From contig JAHZES010000010.1 in the NCBI GenBank assembly GCA_019421725.1, forward strand, positions 1 through 15,497: a DNA stretch of 15,497 nucleotides, given 5' to 3'. Positions 1 to 5,924 of the stretch are shown one piece after another. Each line of letters starts with the position of its first letter. The stretch's first letter is position 1. The notes beneath the pieces are model-generated. The model made no database searches. It worked only from the letters and a program-made list of their open reading frames with translations, and was not told the DNA's origin. The translations under genes were made by a program, and so were the position numbers. Origin of the DNA: Clostridiales bacterium (GTDB taxonomy: Bacteria > Bacillota > Clostridia > Oscillospirales > Acutalibacteraceae).

Positions 1-468
1 GCCCCAGCGGCAATACATGCGGTACAGCATCTGCGCCCAATCCTGCGCCTCGGTTCCGCCGGCTCCGGCGTGCAGTGTCAAGATCGCGTTGCGTGCGTCA
101 TACTCACCGGTCAAAAGCGTGGAAAGCCGCTGGGTCTCCATTTCCTTGCGGACGCTTTCGACACCCTGCCTAGCTTCCTCCAACAGAGAAAGATCCCCTT
201 CCTCATCCGCCAGCTCGATCAAAGCCAATGTGTCATCAAAAGCGGTCTGCAGCTTGTGGTAGGCTTCAATTTTTCCTTTGAGCGCTCCGCTTCGCTGCAA
301 AACCTTCTGCGATTCCTCAGCATTGTCCCAAAAGCCGGGCTGCGAAGCCTTCAGCTCCAGCTCGGCTACTTCGTTCGCCATCTTCTCCAGACCAAGCGCG
401 TCTGCCAGGTCGTGCAGCTCCGGCCGCAGATTCTCCAGCGTGAGACGCAGTTCTTCATACTGTAACAA
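1..468 (-). CDS. prfB: Peptide chain release factor 2, N-terminal part (cut by window edge)
   Basis: RF2 recognises UGA and UAA stop codons in the ribosomal A site and triggers peptide release. Only the first 156 residues are present: the helical domain 1 and the start of the core, ending just after the highly conserved GGTEAQDWAQML block. The tripeptide anticodon and GGQ loops lie outside the window. I chose a TTG start at 468-466. It follows AAAAGG (484-479) at 10 nt, and an in-frame TGA six bases upstream of the TTG rules out a longer protein. It gives MLQYEELRLTLENL, and the distance to the conserved QPGFW segment (47 residues) equals that in E. coli RF2. The reading frame is continuous: the codons where many bacteria have the autoregulatory CUU-UGA frameshift (around codon 25) are sense codons here. 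Its own promoter lies at 588-560. Identification is firm; the start is likely. Confidence 0.95.
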   Translation of the reverse strand, partial: MLQYEELRLTLENLRPELHDLADALGLEKMANEVAELELKASQPGFWDNAEESQKVLQRSGALKGKIEAYHKLQTAFDDTLALIELADEEGDLSLLEEARQGVESVRKEMETQRLSTLLTGEYDARNAILTLHAGAGGTEAQDWAQMLYRMYCRWG

Positions 469-508
469 TCCGAATCATCCTTTTATTGCAAATTTAAATC
501 ATTCTGCG

Positions 509-534
509 GTTCCGCTTTGCCGCAGCGAAGGAAC
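509..534 (-). promoter_or_regulatory. Possible hairpin in the prfB 5' leader
   Basis: In the prfB transcript, GTTC and CGCT on one side can pair with AGCG and GAAC on the other, with a three-base bulge and a 7-base loop. It lies between the predicted transcription start (near 553) and the ribosome binding site (484-479). No U-run follows, so it is not a terminator. It could be chance pairing. Confidence 0.25.
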
Positions 535-559
535 ACCGACATTTTTCCTTAACTAAAAT

Positions 560-588
560 ATTATACCTGATGGCGGAAAAAAACGCAA
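560..588 (-). promoter_or_regulatory. Sigma-A-type promoter of prfB
   Basis: On the minus strand TTGCGT (588-583) is followed by exactly 17 bases and a perfect TATAAT (565-560). The expected transcription start is near 553, giving a leader of about 85 nt. The promoter lies within the 212-bp gap between the DUF4363 gene and prfB, so prfB can be expressed in growing cells independently of the germination genes upstream. Apart from this promoter and the leader hairpin I see nothing in 469-680, including no convincing terminator after the DUF4363 gene. Confidence 0.8.
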
Positions 589-680
589 TACTTTGCATGG
601 GATCGTTTGTATTCAGCTGCGAAGACACCGCACGCAGAGGCATAATGGCAGGAAAAGTGAAAAGATCCGGATTTTTCGTT

Positions 681-1064
681 TTATAAAATATTTCCCGCGT
701 CAGCACGTTCGGATTCGGAGAGATGGCGCACCAGCAGGCGGACCCGGCAGCAGGCTGCGTAGAATTCGTCAGGTTCCCCGGTTTGCAGACGCGCAAGCAT
801 TTCGCCAATGGCCTCCTTTACAGGGTCAAGCTCCGCATGACGAAGATACATATTTGCAGCCGGCTGCCAGCGCTGCCAAAGCTCCTCGGCGGCACCGGCG
901 TGAGGGGCGGCCTGTACAAGATCGCCACTGACAGAGGCCTCGGCGGCAAGAGCAAGCTCCCGGTCCAGTGTGCGGCAATGTGCTTCAACGCTGCGAAGCG
1001 GAAATAAGCATAAAAAGGCAAGTATCGCGCTGAGTATCGCGGCGTAGCAAAGACGTCGGGTCAC
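681..1064 (-). CDS. DUF4363 family membrane-anchored protein (127 aa)
   Basis: A small protein of unknown function. It has an N-terminal hydrophobic segment (about residues 6-24), probably a signal anchor, then about 100 residues of predicted alpha-helix on the outer face. The Cys at residue 30 does not sit in a clear lipobox. The helix-rich body with an AEELWQRW segment (59-66) and the C-terminal HLSESERADAGNIL match my memory of DUF4363 proteins of Clostridia, which end in similar S/A-GNIL sequences. The GTG start (1064-1062) follows AAGGAGG at 7 nt and overlaps the gerKB stop as GTGA, so translation is probably coupled. Its position as last gene of the gerKA-gerKB unit suggests a role in the spore or germination membrane. 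That is inference; no reaction can be assigned. Confidence 0.85.
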   Translation of the reverse strand: MTRRLCYAAILSAILAFLCLFPLRSVEAHCRTLDRELALAAEASVSGDLVQAAPHAGAAEELWQRWQPAANMYLRHAELDPVKEAIGEMLARLQTGEPDEFYAACCRVRLLVRHLSESERADAGNIL

Positions 1065-2152
1065 GATGCAGCCTCCTTTTTTGCGGATCGGCCGCAGAAC
1101 CGGTCCGCGGTTAGAATCATCAGCGGAAGAACGGTGAAAAAGACGGTCGCCGTTGCGGTAGAGACGGCGCCGGAGAGCGAGGCTAAAAGCTGTGGAAAAC
1201 CGGAAAGCACCGTTCCGACCGCAAAAATGATTGCGGCGCCCAAAAAGAGGCTGCGCTTTTCGGCTTTTTTTCCGAAAAGACCGGAAATGCAAAGTGAAAA
1301 CGCAATCAAAAAAACGGTAACGCGCACAAACAGTCCCGCCGTCCAGATCGCTGCATAAAGAGCGTCCAGCCGCTGCAGCGAGCCTGCCTCCGCAAAGGTG
1401 GACGCAACGTAAAACGGAAACGGCTGAGTGGCTGCGTAAGGGCCGAGCACCCCGGTGACAAAAAAACCGATCAGAGCGACCAGCACCGCTTCTCCAATGA
1501 GCCAGAACATAAATTTTCCGTATGGCTTTCCTTTGGCAAACGGCAGCAGCACCACGGGCAGCGCAAGCTCTGCCGTGCCCGAAAAAACCGAAAGACCGTT
1601 ATATGCGGCGTCGTTCCATGCTGAGGAGTCGGGGGGAGTATAATTCAGAAGGTCAAGGCGAGGGATCAGCGCACAAAAGAGAAATATAAGCGCCGCCGCA
1701 ATTGCCACCAGAATAAATCCGGAGGCGCGCGCAAGAGCCTCCAGCCCAAGAAATGCACCGTAACAGGCGGTTGCCGCGACGGCAAAAGCAAGCAGGAAGA
1801 GCTGTGCCTGCGGCAGCAGGGTGGAGGAGACGTAAATGTTGTAGCGCGCAACGGCCAGCGAAGGAGTATATAAAAAATAGAGACCGTAGAGCGCGCAGAA
1901 AACGGCGCCGCCTGTGTTGGAGAAACGAAAACGGGCGCAGTCCAGAACGCTCATGCTTTCGTGCCGCGTGCGAAGAAGAAGCACCGGCAGCAGAGAGAGG
2001 ACGCTGAGAATCAATGAAAACGGCGCCGCAAGCAGCAGACCCTGTGGATTTCCAGCGCCCTGCAGTTGGGTTCCTGTGAGAACGGCGCTGCTGTGCGCAG
2101 CAAAGCACAGGCAGGCAAGCTGACCGGCGCTGATGCTGTTTTTTTTGTCCAT
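1061..2152 (-). CDS. gerKB: Spore germination protein, GerAB/GerKB permease-like subunit (363 aa)
   Basis: This is the B subunit of a Ger-type germinant receptor, a membrane protein of the amino acid/polyamine/organocation superfamily fold. In known receptors the B subunit binds or helps sense the germinant in the spore inner membrane. The sequence is mostly hydrophobic, with roughly ten transmembrane segments. It begins with the family-typical ISAGQL (7-12) and contains the diagnostic block PFPFYVASTFAEAGSLQRLD (244-263) followed by AAIWTAGLFVR (267-277). The ATG at 2152 was chosen because AAGGAGG lies 8 nt upstream and the protein then starts at the usual family position; a longer in-frame start at 2233 would sit inside gerKA. 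It starts 16 bp after the gerKA stop. The symbol follows the GerK naming; the germinant cannot be predicted, so the exact paralogue name is uncertain. Confidence 0.92.
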   Translation of the reverse strand: MDKKNSISAGQLACLCFAAHSSAVLTGTQLQGAGNPQGLLLAAPFSLILSVLSLLPVLLLRTRHESMSVLDCARFRFSNTGGAVFCALYGLYFLYTPSLAVARYNIYVSSTLLPQAQLFLLAFAVAATACYGAFLGLEALARASGFILVAIAAALIFLFCALIPRLDLLNYTPPDSSAWNDAAYNGLSVFSGTAELALPVVLLPFAKGKPYGKFMFWLIGEAVLVALIGFFVTGVLGPYAATQPFPFYVASTFAEAGSLQRLDALYAAIWTAGLFVRVTVFLIAFSLCISGLFGKKAEKRSLFLGAAIIFAVGTVLSGFPQLLASLSGAVSTATATVFFTVLPLMILTADRFCGRSAKKEAAS

Positions 2153-2168
2153 GGCAGATCCCTCCTTT

Positions 2169-3704
2169 CTATTTTTCTGAATCGATTTCCTCGCTGCCCG
2201 GCATGTTTTGAATGAGGGAAGAGTGTTTTCCAAGCCGCTTCCAGCCCTGCCGGACCAGCACGTCGCGCAGCGAACGCGCTCTCAACGGGGAAAGCGGCGC
2301 GGTGAAGGGAATGCCGTAGGGCCCAATGGCGCAAAGGTTTACCAGAACGGCGGCGAAAGCAAGCATCAGCCCAAAAAAAGTGAAGCAGCCGCCAATCAGA
2401 ATAAAAGCGAAGCGGAGCACGGCCACGGGTTCATAAATTTGAGGAATAACGAATGAACTCATAGCTGTCAGCGCAACCACCATGATCATCGGTGCGCCGA
2501 TCAACCCGGCCTGTACCGCGGCATCGCCGATCACCAGACCGCCGATAATGCCGACCGCGTGACCGATCGGCTTTGGAAGCCGGAGCCCGGCTTCCCGCAT
2601 CAGTTCATAAATAAAATGGATCACCAACGCCTCCAGCATCAGAGAAAACGGCTGTGATGCTTCCGACGAGGCGAGATTGTAGAGCATCGGTGTGGGGAAC
2701 AACGCGGGGTGAAAGGTGCCGATGGCGACAAAAAGCCCCGGCAGCAGCGTTGCAAGAAAAAATGCAATGTATTTCATCCAACGGGTAAATGCCGCAAAAT
2801 AGGGTCGGTCCGCATAATCGTCAAGGCTTTGAAAGTTTTCTACAAACAGGTAGGGAACGATCAGCACCATAGGCGTACCGTCCACAAAAACGGCAATGCG
2901 GCCTTCGGTAATTTTTCCGCAGACAGTGTCCGGGCGTTCGCTCAGTCCGACGCCGGTGAACAGAGAAAGGGGGCGTCCGTCCAGAAACGGCTGCAGATAT
3001 CCGCTTTCAAGCACTGTTTCCAACGGGCAGGCCTGCAGTCTTGCGCGGACCTTTTGCAGGATCTCCGGCGAAACAGCGCCGTTTAGGTAACACAGTGCAA
3101 TGTCCGTCTTGCTTCGGGTTCCGACCTGCATCATCTCAAAACGAAGATCCGGTGTTTTCATGCGCCGGCGAACCATGGAAAGATTGATGCGAATGACTTC
3201 AACAAAGCCTTCCCGGCTGCCGCGCTGCATTGCTTCTGTGGCGGGCTCTGAAACCGATCGGAAGCTGTAGCCCTGCATTCCGACAGAAAGGCCGCTGGCA
3301 ACGCCGTCAAGCAGAATGATGGCAAAGCCGGACATTACAAGCCCGAACACCTCGTCAAAGTTGTTCACCTGCATCTGGTCGGAAAGCGCAATGATGCTGT
3401 CGCGAATACGTTGAAACTGTTCTTCGGCGGTCAGTCCTTCGTAATCTCCTTTCATAATTGGGTTAAGAACGCCCTGCGCGTAGGCCTGATGGTTGATCAG
3501 GCCTTCCATGTTGATCAGTGCGCAGTCCCGCCCGCCGACAGTAATCCTTCGCACCACAAGATCGCTGGTCTCGGCAAAGGCTCCGCGCAGGTAAGCCAGG
3601 TTTTCTGTCAGGCTGGCGCTGAGCAGCCGGGGTGCAGCAGGCTGCTGTGGGGTTTGGCGGCGCGCGCGGGCGGCTCGCAGCTTGTAAGGAAACAAAAACG
3701 GCAT
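2169..3704 (-). CDS. gerKA: Spore germination protein, GerAA/GerKA subunit (511 aa)
   Basis: This is the A subunit of a Ger-type germinant receptor, which assembles with B and C subunits in the spore inner membrane and triggers release of spore solutes on sensing a nutrient. A soluble N-terminal region (about 1-300) carries the family block SEPATEAMQRGSREGFVEVI (152-171) and VGTRSKTDIALCYL (194-207), then VDGTPMVLIVPYLFVENF (274-291). The C-terminal part (about 305-465) is hydrophobic with several membrane helices, followed by a short basic cytoplasmic tail. Length is normal for the family. The ATG start follows GGGAG at 9 nt. It heads a unit with gerKB and the DUF4363 gene and diverges from the DUF421 gene. 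In this family such genes are generally expressed late in the forespore under sigma G, but I could not find a convincing sigma-G promoter on this strand. Confidence 0.95.
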   Translation of the reverse strand: MPFLFPYKLRAARARRQTPQQPAAPRLLSASLTENLAYLRGAFAETSDLVVRRITVGGRDCALINMEGLINHQAYAQGVLNPIMKGDYEGLTAEEQFQRIRDSIIALSDQMQVNNFDEVFGLVMSGFAIILLDGVASGLSVGMQGYSFRSVSEPATEAMQRGSREGFVEVIRINLSMVRRRMKTPDLRFEMMQVGTRSKTDIALCYLNGAVSPEILQKVRARLQACPLETVLESGYLQPFLDGRPLSLFTGVGLSERPDTVCGKITEGRIAVFVDGTPMVLIVPYLFVENFQSLDDYADRPYFAAFTRWMKYIAFFLATLLPGLFVAIGTFHPALFPTPMLYNLASSEASQPFSLMLEALVIHFIYELMREAGLRLPKPIGHAVGIIGGLVIGDAAVQAGLIGAPMIMVVALTAMSSFVIPQIYEPVAVLRFAFILIGGCFTFFGLMLAFAAVLVNLCAIGPYGIPFTAPLSPLRARSLRDVLVRQGWKRLGKHSSLIQNMPGSEEIDSEK

Positions 3705-3723
3705 TTTTCAACACTCCCAGACA

Positions 3724-3745
3724 TGTAAAGGTAAATCGCTTTACA
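3724..3745. promoter_or_regulatory. 7+7 bp inverted repeat in the divergent gerKA/DUF421 region
   Basis: TGTAAAG (3724-3730), eight bases, then CTTTACA (3739-3745): a perfect inverted repeat. An overlapping GTAAA-TCGC-TTTAC pair (3731-3744) gives a third half-site. It lies 20-41 bp upstream of the gerKA ATG and just ahead of the gerKA ribosome binding site. It could be an operator for a DNA-binding regulator or a hairpin in the gerKA leader. No regulator can be named. Confidence 0.4.
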
Positions 3746-3815
3746 CAACAATTGCTTTTCTTATACCTCATTGTTGCCGTTCTGGCAGAAATTTATTCCG
3801 GTTTATCCTGTTTTT

Positions 3816-3845
3816 GCATACCGCAGCCCGCCCCGGACCAGAATA
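3816..3845 (+). promoter_or_regulatory. Candidate sigma-G promoter of the DUF421-gerKC unit
   Basis: GCATA (3816-3820), 18 bases, then CAGAATA (3839-3845). This fits the forespore sigma-G pattern as I recall it (GHATR, 18-base spacer, CATNHTA) with one mismatch in the -10 element. It lies about 33 bp upstream of the DUF421 start. A sigma-G promoter would suit genes acting in the spore inner membrane. The match is short and degenerate, so chance occurrence is possible. Confidence 0.35.
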
Positions 3846-3877
3846 GGATTCACCAAATCACTGGGGAGGCGGGCAGA

Positions 3878-4543
3878 ATGTTGATTTCATTGCTGCGAAC
3901 ATTAATTTTGTATGTGATCGTGACCGCGGCGGTGCGGCTGATGGGGAAACGGCAGGTCGGCGAGCTGCAAAGCTCCGAACTGGTAATCACCATGCTGATT
4001 TCCGAGCTGGCGGCTATTCCGATGCAGGAGACAGGCACTCCGCTGCTAAGCGGCGTGGTACCGATTTTGACGCTGGTGGTGTGCGAGATCATGGTTTCGG
4101 TGCTGATGATGAAATGCAGGTGGTTTCGCCGGTTGGTTTGCGGCAGCCCGGTGGTTCTGATCCGCAGCGGCAGGATGGATCAAAAGCAGATGAGCCGCCT
4201 GCGCTATACGGTGGAGGATCTTTCCGAGGCGCTGCGTCTGCAGGGCGTGTTCGACCCTGGAACTGTGGATATGGCGATGATTGAGACAAACGGGCAGCTC
4301 AGCGTTCTTAAAAATGCGTCTGCCGAACCGCCGGATGCCAAAACACTTGGCGTTTCGGCCAAAACGGAGTTCTGGGCGATCGTGGTGGACGACGGCAGAT
4401 TTTGCGTGCAGTCGGCGCAGCTGGTGGGGTGCAGCCGGGAGTGGATCGATAACGTACTGAAAAAGGAAAAATGCTTACTACGCGACGTTTTTCTTCTTAC
4501 AGCTAATACCGAAAAAAAATATCGGCTGGTATGCAGAGAATAA
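3878..4543 (+). CDS. DUF421 / YetF-type membrane protein (221 aa)
   Basis: A member of the DUF421 (YetF) family of small membrane proteins, common in spore formers, some of which are linked to properties of the spore inner membrane. Two or three hydrophobic segments lie in the N-terminal 85 residues, enclosing the family-typical RLMGKRQVGELQSSELVITM (20-39) and LLSGVVPILTLVVCEIMVSV (56-75). A soluble C-terminal domain follows, with SPVVLIRSGRMDQKQMSRLR (90-109), then TVEDLSEALRLQGVFDPGTV (111-130) and MAMIETNGQLSVL (132-144). The ATG at 3878 has GGGGAGG 8 nt upstream; the longer open frame upstream runs into gerKA and was not used. It lies 113 bp before gerKC, with a hairpin between them. No biochemical reaction is established for the family. 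The family call is strong, the spore role is inference. Confidence 0.9.
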   Translation: MLISLLRTLILYVIVTAAVRLMGKRQVGELQSSELVITMLISELAAIPMQETGTPLLSGVVPILTLVVCEIMVSVLMMKCRWFRRLVCGSPVVLIRSGRMDQKQMSRLRYTVEDLSEALRLQGVFDPGTVDMAMIETNGQLSVLKNASAEPPDAKTLGVSAKTEFWAIVVDDGRFCVQSAQLVGCSREWIDNVLKKEKCLLRDVFLLTANTEKKYRLVCRE

Positions 4544-4574
4544 TAACAAAATGGAATATTCGACAAAGTTATTA

Positions 4575-4620
4575 CAAAAGCCGCATCTGATGAAGCAATC
4601 AGACCGTTTGCGGCCTTTTG
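4575..4620 (+). terminator. Long hairpin between the DUF421 gene and gerKC, possible (partial) terminator
   Basis: CAAAA plus GCCGCA (4575-4585) pairs with TGCGGC, a bulged C and TTTTG (4609-4620). Inside, TCTGAT (4586-4591) pairs with ATCAGA (4598-4603) around a 6-base loop, with a CCGTT bulge on the 3' side. Only four T residues end the stem, so termination may be weak. No separate promoter for gerKC is evident after it, so read-through with reduced gerKC expression is plausible. Confidence 0.5.
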
Positions 4621-4656
4621 CAGCAACGAACCGGTGAAAGGAAGCGCAAATTCATA

Positions 4657-5823
4657 ATGAAGAAAAAACAGATCGCAGAAATCTGTCTGATGATCGCGGG
4701 GTGCATTTTGTTTTCCGCATGCAGCGGGGAGCTGCCGCTCAACTGGAGAATGATCGTTCAGAATGCGGGGGTAGACGAAGCGGGCGGTACGTTTACGCTT
4801 TCGGTGAACGCTTATCTGGCGGATCGCTCGGCGGCGGGAGAAAAGGAGAATGCCAGCGACGTTTTTTTCAGCGGCAGCGGCGATTCAGTAACGGACGCGA
4901 TGGATGAGATCGGGCTGGTGACAGGGAGAAAACCGTACTTTCCCCATAATCAGGCGGTCGTGATCGGCCAGACAACCGCAGAACACGGCATAGGAGCGGC
5001 GTTAAGCTTTTTTACGGAATTTTATGAATGCAGAGGGTCGGTAGCGCTTTATCTGACACAAGGTACGGCGGAAGCGCTTTTGAGCAGCGTGGGGCAGGAC
5101 GGAAGCATTCCGGCGCGCGAGCTTGCGGCGTTGGCCGAAGCGGGAAAGCAGGCCGGATGTGCGGTGTATGCCGAAGTGTTTACTGCAGCGCAATGCCTGA
5201 CCGACGGCGAGCGCGATTTTTGTGCACCGATCCTCGGCCTTGAACAGGCCGGCGATGACAAATCCCGGATCGCGGTGAGCGGGACCGCGTTGTTTTCCGG
5301 TGAAAAAATGGTGGATGTGCTGAACGAACGCCAGACGCAGGGCGTCCTGATTGCTTCCGGCGATGCGGAGAGTATGAGCCTGAAGACGGAAATCCCGGCG
5401 AAAAACGCAGCCGGACAAATGGGGGTACAGGTTGCGGTTGAAAACCTGCGGACGGCCGTTCGCTGCAGCGCAGAAAACGGCGCGGCAAAAGTTGCGCTGA
5501 CGGTCCGGTGTGACGCGGCGCCGGCGGAATGGGATTTTGCGGCGCAAACCGGTTTGGATGAAGAAATGGCGGGGAGGCTGAAAAACGAATGCGAGCGGGA
5601 GATTTCAAAAAGGGTAAGGGAGGCGATCGATGTCTGTGCGCAGCGCCACGGCGCCGATCCGTTCGGATTTGGACGTAATTTTGCGCAGCAGGCGCCGGAA
5701 TGGTGGCGTGCTAACAGGGAAAAATGGAAGGCTGTGATTCGTGACTGTGAATTTTCGGTCGATGTTTTCTGCCGGGTCAAAGCCGGTGCGATGCAGCCCG
5801 CGGGCCAAAAGGGGAAAAGCTGA
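4657..5823 (+). CDS. gerKC: Spore germination lipoprotein, GerAC/GerKC subunit (388 aa)
   Basis: This is the C subunit of a Ger-type germinant receptor, a lipoprotein anchored on the outer face of the spore inner membrane. The N-terminus has a basic start and hydrophobic core, with a lipid-modified Cys most likely at residue 22 (FSAC); Cys16 (IAGC) is an alternative. The mature N-terminal domain has the family pattern RMIVQNAGVD (31-40) and GRKPYFPHNQAVVIG (90-104). The C-terminal domain ends in the diagnostic DPFGFGRNFAQQAPEWWRAN (334-353). The usual Trp-Asp directly after the lipid Cys is replaced by Ser-Gly. The ATG at 4657 has AAAGGAAG 12 nt upstream, longer than ideal. It is the only C subunit in view and is encoded divergently from gerKA/gerKB, with which it presumably forms the receptor. 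Confidence 0.92.
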   Translation: MKKKQIAEICLMIAGCILFSACSGELPLNWRMIVQNAGVDEAGGTFTLSVNAYLADRSAAGEKENASDVFFSGSGDSVTDAMDEIGLVTGRKPYFPHNQAVVIGQTTAEHGIGAALSFFTEFYECRGSVALYLTQGTAEALLSSVGQDGSIPARELAALAEAGKQAGCAVYAEVFTAAQCLTDGERDFCAPILGLEQAGDDKSRIAVSGTALFSGEKMVDVLNERQTQGVLIASGDAESMSLKTEIPAKNAAGQMGVQVAVENLRTAVRCSAENGAAKVALTVRCDAAPAEWDFAAQTGLDEEMAGRLKNECEREISKRVREAIDVCAQRHGADPFGFGRNFAQQAPEWWRANREKWKAVIRDCEFSVDVFCRVKAGAMQPAGQKGKS

Positions 5824-5833
5824 TGAAGTTTTC

Positions 5834-5854
5834 GCAATTTTAAAAGAAAATTGC
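5834..5854. repeat. 8-bp perfect inverted repeat after gerKC
   Basis: GCAATTTT (5834-5841), five bases, AAAATTGC (5847-5854), beginning 11 bp after the gerKC stop. The stem is AT-rich and no T-tract follows directly; a run of seven T lies 17 bp downstream, within the next promoter. It may be a poor terminator for gerKC or an operator near the hprK promoter. Confidence 0.35.
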
Positions 5855-5863
5855 CGAATCCCC

Positions 5864-5892
5864 TTTAAAGTTTTTTTAGAAGCATGTATAAT
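5864..5892 (+). promoter_or_regulatory. Sigma-A-type promoter of hprK-glcK
   Basis: TTTAAA (5864-5869, four of six bases matching TTGACA), a 17-base spacer containing a run of seven T, then a perfect TATAAT (5887-5892). The predicted transcription start near 5899 gives a leader of about 25 nt to the TTG start of hprK. Confidence 0.7.
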
Positions 5893-5924
5893 AAATAAAA
5901 TGCTCGACAAAGGGAGGGTTTGTT

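Noticed and set aside
494..808. Open frame of 104 codons on the minus strand spanning the DUF4363-prfB gap
   Set aside because: It overlaps the end of the DUF4363 gene in another frame and runs across the prfB promoter, with no ribosome binding site and no recognisable sequence.
3724..3745. Inverted repeat considered as a CcpA catabolite-response element
   Set aside because: With the central CG aligned, it departs from the cre consensus at about four fixed positions and the half-sites are spaced wrongly.
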